From: Sphingomonas trueperi
GTDB lineage: Bacteria > Pseudomonadota > Alphaproteobacteria > Sphingomonadales > Sphingomonadaceae
DNA: 64,000 bases
Assembly (NCBI RefSeq): GCF_011927635.1
Contig: NZ_JAATJB010000003.1
Coordinates: 124,001-188,000, forward strand
Direction of reading: 5' to 3'
Shown: in pieces, positions 44,794-53,616 of the stretch
Layout: each line of letters starts with the position of its first letter
Position numbering within the stretch: the stretch's first letter is position 1
The notes under the pieces: generated by a model
The model's input: the letters and a program-made list of their open reading frames with translations, nothing else
The model's database searches: none
Told to the model about the DNA's origin: nothing
Position numbers and translations under genes: made by a program

Positions 44794-47129
44794 TCGTAGT
44801 TTCGCAGAGTGGCGCGGCCATCGTCGGCGCGGTGCTGGCGTTCGTGCTGATCGCGGCGGTGTGGGCGCTCTACGCCGGGCTCGCGGCCCGCGCCGCAGCA
44901 CGCACCGCCTATGAGCAGAACCGCCGGCTGCTGCGCTTCTCCCGCACCTCGCCGGCGCTGCCCATGCTCATTCGCGCCGATGGCCGCATTGAAATGTCGC
45001 CACGCCTCGCCGCCTGGCTCGGACTTGAGAGGCCGGTCGAATCGCTCGCACGGCTGTCGCAGAAGGATGCGGGGCTCGATCCCGAGGATGTCGCCTTGCT
45101 CGGCGAGCAGGTGGAGGCGGCGCAGCGCGCGGGACAATCCTTCCGCCTGTCGCTGCCGGTGCGCGGCTCCGAGCGGATGCTGCTGGTGCTCGGCGAGCGC
45201 GCCTCCGAAGCGGTGGAGACACCGGGCAGCGTGCTGCTCTGGGTGCTCGATGCGACCGACAGCCAGGCCGAGGTCGGATCCCTCGAACGCGAGGCCGATC
45301 GGCTGCGCGCCGCCTTCGACGCGCTGACTGCGCTGATCGAGGCCGCGCCGATGCCGATGTGGTATCGCGGGCCCGATCTGCGGCTGCTGATGGTCAACAC
45401 CGCCTATGTCCGCGCGGTCGAGGGCCGCGACGCCGAGGACGTGGTGTCGCGCGGGGTGGAACTGGTCGATGGCGCGGGGCTGGGCGGGCCGCTCGCCAAC
45501 GCCGCGATCGCGCGCGATACGCAGGAGCCGCAATCGGCGGCGATGCCCGCGACGATCGCCGGCGCGCGGCGGATGCTCCGCCTCCACGACGTGCCGCTGC
45601 CGACCGGCGGCATCGCCGGCTTCGCGGTCGACATCGAGGAGCTGGAGCGCGCCCGCGGCGGCCTCAAGCGCTTCGCCGAGGCGCAGCGGGCGATGCTCGA
45701 CCGCATGTCCGCCGGCGTCGCCCAGTTCGGCTCGGACCGCAGCCTGGTCTTCTGCAACCAGCCCTTCCGCCGCCTGTTCGCGATGAAGAACGAGTGGCTG
45801 GCCGATCGCCCCGAATTCGACCGCGTGCTCGAGCGGATGCGCGAGGCGCGCAAGCTGCCCGATGTGCGCGACTTCCCGCACTGGAAGGCCGAGCGCCGCG
45901 AATGGTTCACGTCGCCCGAGGCGGTGGAGGAAAGCTGGAGCATCGGGACCACCCATCTGCGCGTCGTCGCGCAGCCGCTGCCCGAGGGCGGGCTGCTGCT
46001 GATCTTCGAGGATCAGACCCAGCAGCTCGAACTCCAGCGCGAGCATGGCGAGATGCAGCAGGTCCGCACCGCGACGCTGGACAGCCTGGCCGAGGCGGTC
46101 GCGGTGTTCGGCAAGGGGCGGCTGCAGCTGTGGAACCGCAAGTTCCGCCAGGTCTGGGGCTTCGAGGACGGCTTTCTCGACGGCCACCCGCAGATCGCCA
46201 CGATCGTCAAGGCGGCGGGCGGCAAGCTGGTCAACGCGGCGCGGGCGGAGATCATCGGCGACCTGATCCGGCTCGCCGCCAAGGACCGCCAGCAGCGCGG
46301 CTCCAGCATCACCTTCGCCAATGGCCGCCATTTCGACATCGCCGCGGTGCCGCTGCCCGACGGCAATGCGCTGGTGACGATGCTCGACACCACCGATCGC
46401 CAGCGGGTGGAGCGCGCGCTGCGCGACCGCAACGAGGCACTGGAGGCCGCCGACCGCGTCCGCACCGCCTTCGTCGCGAACATGAGCTATGAGCTGCGCA
46501 CGCCGCTCACCTCGATCAAGGGGTTCGGCGAAATGCTGCAGGGCGGGTTCGCCGGCAAGCTGAGCGCCGACGGCAAGGAATATGTCGAGGCCATCCTGAT
46601 GTCGGTCGATCGGCTGGGCGGGCTGATCGACGACGTGCTCGACCTGACGCAAAGCGAAGGCCAGCCGATCGAACGCGAGACGGTGGATGTGGAACTGGCG
46701 GCGACCAGCGCGGCGGACGTCATCGCGCCGCTTGCCAAGGGCAAGGCGATCGAGCTGGTAATCGAGGATGCCGGCACCGCCGGCGTGGTGCAGGGCGATG
46801 CGCGCCGCATCCGCCAGACCGTCGAGCATCTGCTGCGCCATGCCGTCTCGCACACGCCCGAGGGCGGCCGAGTGCTGCTCCATCTCGACGGCAATGCACG
46901 GGTGGCGCGGGTGATCGTCAGCGATGACGGTCCCGGCATGGCCCCGGAGGCGGTGGCGCGGGCGTTCGATCGGTTCGCACAGGTCGGTACCTCGCGCGGG
47001 GGCGACCGTGCGCTCGGGCTGGGGCTGCCGCTCGCGAAGCAGTTCGTCGAGGCGCATGGCGGGCGGATCGAGCTGATCTCCGAGCCGGGGCAGGGGACGC
47101 TCGTCACGGTGGAGTTGCCGCGCGGATGA
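44790..47129 (+). CDS. divL: DivL-type PAS sensor pseudo-histidine kinase
   Basis: Cell-cycle regulator that, in Caulobacter, binds DivK and steers the CckA kinase rather than phosphorylating a His. The 779-residue protein has one N-terminal membrane helix (about 8-30). Several PAS-like domains follow (about 50-530). The kinase-like core has an H-box reading VANMSYELRTPL, with Tyr567 exactly where the phospho-acceptor His should be, as in Caulobacter DivL. The N-box is degenerate (HLLRHAVSHTP), while the G1 box DDGPGMAPE and G2 box GLGLPLAKQFVEAHGG remain. It is first in an operon with tsaE, amgK and murU (ATGA overlaps), the same order as in other alphaproteobacteria. Start uncertain between ATG and an upstream TTG. 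Confidence 0.9.
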   Translation: MIVVSQSGAAIVGAVLAFVLIAAVWALYAGLAARAAARTAYEQNRRLLRFSRTSPALPMLIRADGRIEMSPRLAAWLGLERPVESLARLSQKDAGLDPEDVALLGEQVEAAQRAGQSFRLSLPVRGSERMLLVLGERASEAVETPGSVLLWVLDATDSQAEVGSLEREADRLRAAFDALTALIEAAPMPMWYRGPDLRLLMVNTAYVRAVEGRDAEDVVSRGVELVDGAGLGGPLANAAIARDTQEPQSAAMPATIAGARRMLRLHDVPLPTGGIAGFAVDIEELERARGGLKRFAEAQRAMLDRMSAGVAQFGSDRSLVFCNQPFRRLFAMKNEWLADRPEFDRVLERMREARKLPDVRDFPHWKAERREWFTSPEAVEESWSIGTTHLRVVAQPLPEGGLLLIFEDQTQQLELQREHGEMQQVRTATLDSLAEAVAVFGKGRLQLWNRKFRQVWGFEDGFLDGHPQIATIVKAAGGKLVNAARAEIIGDLIRLAAKDRQQRGSSITFANGRHFDIAAVPLPDGNALVTMLDTTDRQRVERALRDRNEALEAADRVRTAFVANMSYELRTPLTSIKGFGEMLQGGFAGKLSADGKEYVEAILMSVDRLGGLIDDVLDLTQSEGQPIERETVDVELAATSAADVIAPLAKGKAIELVIEDAGTAGVVQGDARRIRQTVEHLLRHAVSHTPEGGRVLLHLDGNARVARVIVSDDGPGMAPEAVARAFDRFAQVGTSRGGDRALGLGLPLAKQFVEAHGGRIELISEPGQGTLVTVELPRG

Positions 47130-47584
47130 CCAAGAACAGGATCGTGCTCGCCTCGCTGGAGGAGGCGCTGGCACTGGGCGCCAGGCTGGCGGCGGTAGCG
47201 GGCCCGGGCGACGTCATTGCCCTGTCCGGCCCCCTGGGCGCCGGCAAGACGAGCATCGCGCGTGGGCTGCTCGCGGCACTGGGGCTGGAGGGCGAGGCGC
47301 CGTCGCCGAGCTTCGCGATCGTCCAGCCCTATGACGTGCCCGAGGTGCGGCTGCCGGTGCTGCACGTCGATCTCTACCGGATCGAGGACCCGGACGAGGC
47401 CGAAGAATTGGGGCTCGACGATGCGCGCACCGACTCGCTACTGCTGGTCGAATGGCCCGAGCGGCTGCCCGCATCGGCATGGCACGATGCCCTGTGGCTG
47501 ACGCTCGCGGTCGCGGCGGACGGCACCCGCGCCTTGACAGCGCGCGTGCCGGCGGCATGGGAAGGCCGATGGCCGTTGACATGA
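47126..47584 (+). CDS. tsaE: tRNA threonylcarbamoyladenosine biosynthesis ATPase TsaE
   Basis: P-loop ATPase that supports TsaB-TsaD in making t6A37 on ANN-decoding tRNAs. The 152-residue protein has Walker A GPLGAGKTS near 32, the SPSFAIV segment and HVDLYRIEDPDEAEELGL near 74. It overlaps divL (ATGA) and amgK (ATGA). MtaB, which acts on the same t6A base, is encoded elsewhere in this window. Confidence 0.93.
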   Translation: MTKNRIVLASLEEALALGARLAAVAGPGDVIALSGPLGAGKTSIARGLLAALGLEGEAPSPSFAIVQPYDVPEVRLPVLHVDLYRIEDPDEAEELGLDDARTDSLLLVEWPERLPASAWHDALWLTLAVAADGTRALTARVPAAWEGRWPLT

Positions 47585-48552
47585 CTCCGCCGCCTGCGGC
47601 GCCCGCTTTTCTCGCTTCTGCCGGTTGGGCAGGGGCCGACATCCTCCCCGTCGCCGGCGATGCCTCGTTCCGCCGCTATTTCCGCGTGGTCGAGGGGCAC
47701 CGCAGCGCGATCCTGATGGATGCACCGCCCCCGCACGAGGACCCGCGTCCGTTCCTGGCGGTGGCGCGTTGGCTGACCGAGCATGGCTTTGCCGCGCCTG
47801 CGATCCTGCACGAGGATCTGGCGCAGGGCCTGGTGCTGCTCGAGGATTTCGGCGACGTCCGGCTGCGCGAGACCGTCGATGCCGAGCCCGCGCGTGAGCT
47901 TGGCCTCTACGGCGCCGCGGTGGATCTGCTGGTGCGGCTCCACGATACGCCGGCCGGCGTGGAGGCGCCCTATGATCTCGCCGTCTACCAGCGCGAGGCG
48001 GCGCTGTTCGTCGAATGGTATTGCCCGGCCGTCGGGCTGGAGGTCGATGCCGCGGGCTATCGCGACGCCTGGGATGCGGTGCTGGCACCGCTGCTCGATG
48101 GTCATCGCCCCGTCACGGTGCTGCGCGACTACCATGCCGAGAATCTGATGCTGATCGATGGTGGCGAAGGCTTGGGACTGCTCGACTTCCAAGATGCGCT
48201 GGCCGGGCACCCCGCCTACGACCTCGTCTCGCTGCTTCAGGACGCGCGCCGTGACGTGCCGCAAGCGACCGAGGCGGCGATGCTGGCCCGCTACCGCGAC
48301 GCGACCGGCGCGGGGGAGGCGTTCGACATCGCCTATCACGTGCTCGGCGCGCAGCGGAACGCCAAGATCCTCGGCATCTTCACCCGGCTGTGGAAGCGCG
48401 ATGGCAAGCCGCGCTACCCAACGCTCTGCCCCCGCGTCTGGGCCTATCTCGACCGCGACCTCGCCCATCCGGCGCTCAAGCCCGTGGCCGACTGGTTCGC
48501 GGCCAACGTCCCGCCCGAGAAGCGCGGCGATCCGATGCAGGTGGCGGCATGA
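47581..48552 (+). CDS. amgK: N-acetylmuramate/N-acetylglucosamine kinase AmgK
   Basis: Phosphorylates the anomeric position of MurNAc (and GlcNAc) released from peptidoglycan, the first step of a recycling route that bypasses MurA and is known to lower fosfomycin sensitivity in pseudomonads. The 323-residue protein has an aminoglycoside-phosphotransferase fold: GDASFRRYFRVV near the start, ILHEDLAQGLVLLEDFGD, catalytic loop VLRDYHAENLML and metal-binding GLLDFQDALAGHPAYDLVSLL. Start taken at the ATG overlapping the tsaE stop (ATGA). MurU follows immediately, completing the pair. Confidence 0.9.
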   Translation: MTPPPAAPAFLASAGWAGADILPVAGDASFRRYFRVVEGHRSAILMDAPPPHEDPRPFLAVARWLTEHGFAAPAILHEDLAQGLVLLEDFGDVRLRETVDAEPARELGLYGAAVDLLVRLHDTPAGVEAPYDLAVYQREAALFVEWYCPAVGLEVDAAGYRDAWDAVLAPLLDGHRPVTVLRDYHAENLMLIDGGEGLGLLDFQDALAGHPAYDLVSLLQDARRDVPQATEAAMLARYRDATGAGEAFDIAYHVLGAQRNAKILGIFTRLWKRDGKPRYPTLCPRVWAYLDRDLAHPALKPVADWFAANVPPEKRGDPMQVAA

Positions 48553-49301
48553 CGATCTATTCGCTCCGCCCGCAACCGGCGGCGCCCGTGCCCAAGACCG
48601 CGATGGTGATGGCCGCCGGCCTCGGCAAGCGGATGCGCCCGCTCACGGTCACCCGGCCCAAGCCGCTGATCGACGTGGCCGGCAAGCCGCTGATCGACCA
48701 TGTCTTCGATCGCCTCTCGGCCGCGGGGGTCGAGCGGGCGGTGGTCAACGTCCATTACCTCGCCGACCAGCTCGAGGCACATCTGCGCGCACGGGTGAAG
48801 GGCATCGAGCTCACGATCTCGGACGAGCGCAAGCAGTTGCTGGAGACCGGCGGCGGCCTCGTCCAGGCGCGCGCGATGCTGGGCGATGCGCCCTTCCTGT
48901 GCGTCAACAGCGACAATCTGTGGGTCGACGGCCCCAGCGACGCGATCCGTCTGCTCGCATCGCAATGGGACGATGCCAAGATGGACGCGCTGCTGCTGCT
49001 GGTGCCGCTGGCACGCGCGACCTGCCATCGGGGGCAGGGCGACTTCCGGCTCGATGCCTTCGGACGGATCACCGAGCGGCGCAAGCCCGGCCGGCTGGCG
49101 CCCTTCGTGTTCACCGGGATCCAGATCCTGTCGCCGCGCGTGATCCGCGACTGGCCCGAGGGGCCGTTCTCGACCAATTTGTTCTGGAATCGCGCGATGG
49201 AAGCCGGGCGGCTCTGGGGCGCGGTGCATCAGGGGCTGTGGTTCGACGTCGGTTCCCCCAAGGCGATTCGCGCGACCGAGCTGGCGCTCGCCGAGCTTTG
49301 A
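48549..49301 (+). CDS. murU: N-acetylmuramate 1-phosphate uridylyltransferase MurU
   Basis: Makes UDP-MurNAc from MurNAc-1-phosphate and UTP, the second AmgK/MurU recycling step. The 250-residue nucleotidyltransferase has MAAGLGKRMRPLT near 21-33, KPLIDVAGKPLIDH, VNSDNLWVDGP as the metal-binding Asp region, and a C-terminal WFDVGSPKAIRATE. It overlaps amgK by ATGA and is last in the divL operon. A small GC-rich stem lies in the 73-bp gap to the convergent MFS gene. Confidence 0.92.
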   Translation: MTIYSLRPQPAAPVPKTAMVMAAGLGKRMRPLTVTRPKPLIDVAGKPLIDHVFDRLSAAGVERAVVNVHYLADQLEAHLRARVKGIELTISDERKQLLETGGGLVQARAMLGDAPFLCVNSDNLWVDGPSDAIRLLASQWDDAKMDALLLLVPLARATCHRGQGDFRLDAFGRITERRKPGRLAPFVFTGIQILSPRVIRDWPEGPFSTNLFWNRAMEAGRLWGAVHQGLWFDVGSPKAIRATELALAEL

Positions 49302-49374
49302 GGCCGCCATCGCCACCTCCGCCCCGGGGGCGGTGACGGGCTCCCCGTCGCGGCTGGTCAGGTTCGGCGGCGCT

Positions 49375-50739
49375 TCACGGCTCGAGCGTCAGGAGCGCCG
49401 TCACTCCCGCCGCGACCGCCAGCCCCGCGCACACCAGCGCCGCGACGTGGAAGCCGCCGACCAGCGCCGCGCCGGTCTGCGACAGCACCGCACCAGCCAG
49501 CGCGGTCGCGACCAGCCCGCCGGTGCGCGCGATCGCGCTGTTGAAGCCCGAGGCGGTCCCCGTGAAGCGATCGTCGACCGAGGCGAGGACTGCCGTGGTC
49601 AGCGGCGCCACCGCGCCCGCCATGCCCAGCGAGAGCACCAGCATGCCCGGCAGGATGCTCGTCCAATAGCTTGCCTGCGGATCGGCACCCGAGAGTAGCC
49701 AGAATCCGAGGCCGGTAACGATCGGCCCGATCGAGAGCGGCCAGCGCCCGCCGATCCGCGCCGCCAGCCGCCCGGCGAAGCGCGAGGAGACGCCGATCAC
49801 GATCGAGAAGGGGAGCAGCGCGAGCCCCGCCTGCGCGGGCGGATAGCCGCCGCCGACGATCAGCAGATAGGGCAGCAGCAGGATAAGCCCGCCCAGCGCG
49901 CCGTAGAGCAGCAGCGTCAGCACGGTCAAACCGACGAAGGGCAGCGATCCGAACAGCGCCAGCGGCATCATCGCCCGCTCGCCCAGCCGGTGCTGGTGGA
50001 GCACGAAGCCGCCGAGCAGCGCCACGCCGCCGATGAGGCCGACGGTCGACGGGGTGGAGACCGCATGGCTGCTCGACCAGAGGGTGAGCGCCCAGGTCAG
50101 GCTGCCCAGCCCGGCGGTGGCCAGCGCGGCGCCCAGCCAGTCGAGCCCGCCCTTGCCACGCTGGCTCTCCGGCACGAAGCGCCAGGCGATGGCGATCGCA
50201 GCGGCCGCGACGGGCAGGTTGAGGTAGAAGATCGCGCGCCAGCCGACCGCGTCGACCAGCCAGCCGCCGAGCGGCGGGCCGACGGCGGAGGCGATCGCCC
50301 CGGCCGAGGCCCAGGTGCCGATCGCGCGTCCGCGTGCCTCGCCGTGGAAGCTGCTGCCGAGCAACCCGAGGCTGTTGGGCATCAGGATTGCCGCGCCGAT
50401 CCCCTGCAGTGCTCGGGAAGCGAGCAGCAGGTCGGTGCCGCTCGACAGCGCGCAGCCGAGCGAGGCCAGGGCGAAGATCGCGACGCCCAGGATCAGCATC
50501 CGTCGCCGGCCGAAATAGTCGCCGGTCGCGCCCCCGAACAGCAGCAGCGCGGAGAGCGGCAGGAGATAGGCGTTGATGATCCAGGGCAAGGTCGCCGCGT
50601 CGGCGGCGAGCGTCCTGCCGATCGTCGGCAGCGCGACATTGGTCACCGATCCGTCGAGAAAGGCGAGGCTGGAGGCGCACATGCACGCCGCGATGATCCA
50701 GCCGCCATTACGCGGGGCGGGCGGGGCGGTGTCGCTCAT
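49375..50739 (-). CDS. MFS transporter, DHA2/EmrB-QacA type
   Basis: Proton-driven inner-membrane exporter, probably of small toxic compounds. The 454-residue protein has about 14 membrane helices. Motif A is GDYFGRRRMLILG after helix 2, the first-helix motif D1 reads LDGSVTNVALPTIGR, and the antiporter motif C is AIASAVGPPLGGWLV in helix 5. The length fits the shorter 14-TMS DHA2 group. No adaptor or outer-membrane partner is nearby and no regulator is adjacent, so substrate is unknown. Confidence 0.87.
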   Translation of the reverse strand: MSDTAPPAPRNGGWIIAACMCASSLAFLDGSVTNVALPTIGRTLAADAATLPWIINAYLLPLSALLLFGGATGDYFGRRRMLILGVAIFALASLGCALSSGTDLLLASRALQGIGAAILMPNSLGLLGSSFHGEARGRAIGTWASAGAIASAVGPPLGGWLVDAVGWRAIFYLNLPVAAAAIAIAWRFVPESQRGKGGLDWLGAALATAGLGSLTWALTLWSSSHAVSTPSTVGLIGGVALLGGFVLHQHRLGERAMMPLALFGSLPFVGLTVLTLLLYGALGGLILLLPYLLIVGGGYPPAQAGLALLPFSIVIGVSSRFAGRLAARIGGRWPLSIGPIVTGLGFWLLSGADPQASYWTSILPGMLVLSLGMAGAVAPLTTAVLASVDDRFTGTASGFNSAIARTGGLVATALAGAVLSQTGAALVGGFHVAALVCAGLAVAAGVTALLTLEP

Positions 50740-50870
50740 CGGCGGGTCTGGCGCTGCATGGCGCCGGCTCTAGCGGGGCAGGCGGGCGAGGGCCAGCCGG
50801 GCCGACGGTCTCGTGCCCTCGCATGCTAACGGATGACGCCGCCGCAATCGCCCGCTACACCCCGGCCCCC

Positions 50871-52004
50871 ATGTCGATCCACATCCTCCATCTTCATTCG
50901 ACCTTCGCGCTCGGCGGCAAGGAAGCGCGGGCGGTGCAATTGATGAACGCCTTTGGGGACCGCGCCCGGCACACCATCGTCTCGGCGATGCCCGACCAGC
51001 TCGGCGCCCGCGAGGCGATCGACCGCCACATCAAGTATGAAATCGCGCTCGATCCACCGCCGCTCGCCGGCAAGCCCTCGGTCAAGCGCTACGAGCAGAT
51101 CGCGCGCTTCATGCGCCGCTTCGACCTGGTGCTCACCTATAACTGGGGGGCGATCGACGGGGTGATGGCGGCGCGGGTGTTCGGCAAGGGCCTGCCGCCG
51201 ATCATCCACCATGAGGACGGGTTCAACGCCGACGAGGCCGAGAAGCTGAGCACCGTGCGCAACATGTATCGCCGCATGGCGCTGCCCGCCGCCAATGCGC
51301 TGGTGGTGCCCTCCGAAAAGCTCGAGCAGGTCGCGACCAAGTTCTGGAAACAGCCGGCCGAGCGGCTGGTGCGCATCGCCAATGGCGTGCCGACTGGGCG
51401 CTACACCGGCCAGCTCGACTCGTCGCTGCTGCCGATGCTGGACAAGCGCCGCAAGGGCGAAGTGTTCATCGGCTGTCTCGCCGGGCTGCGGCCGGTGAAG
51501 GACCTGCCGATGCTGGTCCGCGCCGCGGCGGGGATGTCGTCGCGCTTCAAGCTGGTGATTCTGGGCGAGGGCCCCGAGCGCCAGGCGATCCTCGATCAGG
51601 CAGAGGCGATGGCGATCGAGGACCAGGTCTTCCTGCCCGGCTTCATCGCCAATCCGCATCGCTATCTGGGGCTGTTCGACATCTTCGCGCTGTCGTCGAA
51701 AAGCGAGCAGGCGCCGGTTTCGGTGCTGGAGGCGATGGCGGCGGGGCTGCCGATTGTCGCGCCGCAGCTAGGGGATATTGCGGCAATGGTGTCCGAACCC
51801 AATCACAAGTATCTTTCGGTCGACCGCACCGAAGTGTCGCTGCGCGATCGGCTCGACATCCTGGCGCAGCATCCCGACGAACGGAAGCGGCTGGGCGAGG
51901 CGAACCGACTGCGGGCTGCGGCGTTGTACGACGAGGCCGAGATGGTTGCGGCCTATGCGCGGCTCTATTCCCAGGCGATGGGGCGGCCGGGCACGCTGGG
52001 CTGA
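50871..52004 (+). CDS. GT4-family glycosyltransferase
   Basis: Retaining GT-B glycosyltransferase, probably for cell-surface polysaccharide. The 377-residue protein has HSTFALGGKEARAVQLMN at the N-terminus, AGLRPVKDLPMLVRAA and LGEGPERQAI at the domain boundary. The EX7E catalytic region is SSKSEQAPVSVLEAMAAGLPIVAP. The ATG before SIHILHLHST is chosen; a longer start 16 codons earlier adds an unconserved segment. Neither has a clear ribosome site. It is not in a polysaccharide cluster within this window. Confidence 0.84.
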   Translation: MSIHILHLHSTFALGGKEARAVQLMNAFGDRARHTIVSAMPDQLGAREAIDRHIKYEIALDPPPLAGKPSVKRYEQIARFMRRFDLVLTYNWGAIDGVMAARVFGKGLPPIIHHEDGFNADEAEKLSTVRNMYRRMALPAANALVVPSEKLEQVATKFWKQPAERLVRIANGVPTGRYTGQLDSSLLPMLDKRRKGEVFIGCLAGLRPVKDLPMLVRAAAGMSSRFKLVILGEGPERQAILDQAEAMAIEDQVFLPGFIANPHRYLGLFDIFALSSKSEQAPVSVLEAMAAGLPIVAPQLGDIAAMVSEPNHKYLSVDRTEVSLRDRLDILAQHPDERKRLGEANRLRAAALYDEAEMVAAYARLYSQAMGRPGTLG

Positions 52005-52083
52005 GACGGGGCGGGGTTGATTTGTTACTCGCTTGTCGCAGCCAATCCGGCTAGCGTCGCGCGGCAATTTTTGTGGAGGCAAT

Positions 52084-53487
52084 GTGTTCAAGGGTCTTTC
52101 GCCCATCAACTACAACGGTCGTGAAGTATGGCCGCTGGTCGAGGGCGGGAAGGGCGTCGCAGCGACCAACCATGCGAGCGCGGGGGCCTGGGCGGCCGCC
52201 GGCGGCATCGGCACGGTCAGCGCGGTCAACGCCGACAGCTATGATGCGGATGGCAAGATCATCCCGCAGATCTATCGTGCCCTCACACGCCGCGAGCGCC
52301 ATGAAGAGCTGATCCAATACGCGATCGAAGGCGCCGTCCAGCAGGTCAAGCGCGCCTTCGAGATCGCCGGCGGCAAGGGCGCGATCAACATCAACGTGCT
52401 CTGGGAAATGGGCGGCGCGCAGCGCGTCCTCCAGGGCGTGCTGGAGCGGACCAAGGGCATGGTGGCGGGCGTCACCTGCGGCGCCGGTATGCCCTACAAG
52501 CTCAGCGAGATCGCGGCGCACCACGAGGTTAGCTACCTGCCGATCGTCAGCTCGGGCCGTGCCTTCCGCGCGTTGTGGAAGCGGGCCTATTCGAAGGCGC
52601 AGGAATGGCTGGCGGCGGTGGTCTATGAGGATCCCTGGCTCGCTGGCGGGCATAACGGCCTGTCCAACGCCGAGGACCCGCGCGCGCCGCAGGATCCCTA
52701 TCCGCGCGTCAAGGCGCTGCGCGAGGTGATGCGCGAAGGCGGCCTGCCGGACAGCGTACCGATCGTGATGGCCGGCGGCGTCTGGTATCTGCGCGACTGG
52801 AACGACTGGATCGACAATCCCGAGCTGGGCGCGATCGCCTTCCAGTTCGGCACGCGCCCGCTGCTCACCCGGGAAAGCCCGATTCCCGATGGCTGGAAGG
52901 CCAAGCTGATGGAGATCGAGGAAGGCGACGTGCTACTGCACCGCTTCTCGCCGACCGGCTTCTATTCGAGCGCGGTGCGCAACCCGTTTCTGCGTCACCT
53001 GGAAGCGCGCTCGGAGCGCCAGATTCCCTATTCGACCGAGGCTGCGGGGGATCACACCTTCCAGCTCGACGTCGGCGTGAAGGGCAAGAATTTCTGGGTG
53101 ACGCGCAACGACCTGCTGCGCGCGCGCGAATGGTTCGGCCTCGGCTTCACCAGCGCGCTCAAGACGCCGGACAACACGCTGGTGTTCGTAACCCCCGAGG
53201 ACCAGCAGGTGATCCGCAAGGATCAGGCCGACTGCATGGGCTGCCTCAGCCAGTGCCAGTTCTCGTCCTGGGCGGATACCGAGACCAACTCGACCGGCCG
53301 CCTGGCAGATCCGCGTAGCTTCTGCATCCAGAAGACGCTGCAGGACATCGCTCATGGCGGCGATACCGACAAGAACCTGATGTTCGCCGGCCACGCCGCG
53401 TACAACTTCAAGCGCGATCCGTTCTATTCGAACGGGTTCGTGCCGACGGTGAAGCAGCTGGTGGACCGGATCCTAACCGGGGATTGA
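52084..53487 (+). CDS. Nitronate monooxygenase-like flavoprotein with C-terminal Cys motif
   Basis: FMN-dependent TIM-barrel enzyme of the 2-nitropropane dioxygenase/NMO family, 467 residues, longer than the ~350 typical. The N-terminal core has GVAATNHASAGAWAAAGGIGTVSAVNAD, GVTCGAGMPYKL and VMAGGVWYLRDW. The extra C-terminal region carries CMGCLSQCQFSSW plus a later Cys in SFCIQKTL, four cysteines that could hold an Fe-S cluster or zinc. The start is GTG with GGAGG 4 bases upstream; an ATG two bases before is out of frame. Reaction unknown; a redox role on nitronates or quinones is only a family-level guess. Confidence 0.78.
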   Translation: MFKGLSPINYNGREVWPLVEGGKGVAATNHASAGAWAAAGGIGTVSAVNADSYDADGKIIPQIYRALTRRERHEELIQYAIEGAVQQVKRAFEIAGGKGAININVLWEMGGAQRVLQGVLERTKGMVAGVTCGAGMPYKLSEIAAHHEVSYLPIVSSGRAFRALWKRAYSKAQEWLAAVVYEDPWLAGGHNGLSNAEDPRAPQDPYPRVKALREVMREGGLPDSVPIVMAGGVWYLRDWNDWIDNPELGAIAFQFGTRPLLTRESPIPDGWKAKLMEIEEGDVLLHRFSPTGFYSSAVRNPFLRHLEARSERQIPYSTEAAGDHTFQLDVGVKGKNFWVTRNDLLRAREWFGLGFTSALKTPDNTLVFVTPEDQQVIRKDQADCMGCLSQCQFSSWADTETNSTGRLADPRSFCIQKTLQDIAHGGDTDKNLMFAGHAAYNFKRDPFYSNGFVPTVKQLVDRILTGD

Positions 53488-53501
53488 GGAAAGCACGTCT
53501 A

Positions 53502-53605
53502 CCCCCTCCTCCTTGGACGGGGGGTGGGGTGGAGGGATTCCGGAACGCCTGTTGGTCTCTGTGAGACACAGCCCCACCCCAACCCCTCCCCTGAAGGGGA
53601 GGGGC
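53502..53605 (+). repeat. ~104-bp intergenic repeat, copy A
   Basis: Starts CCCCCTCCTCC, contains GGTGGAGGGATTCC and CACAGCCCCACCCCAACC, and ends in the hairpin CCCCTCCCC-tgaa-GGGGAGGGG. A clearly related copy in the opposite orientation lies at 55189-55292, so the two form a long inverted repeat around the genes between. Confidence 0.8.
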
Positions 53606-53616
53606 TAAAGTTCAGG

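Noticed and set aside
49319-49333. GC-rich stem between murU and the MFS gene as a terminator
   Set aside because: Short stem with an almost absent loop and no T-run; too weak to list.
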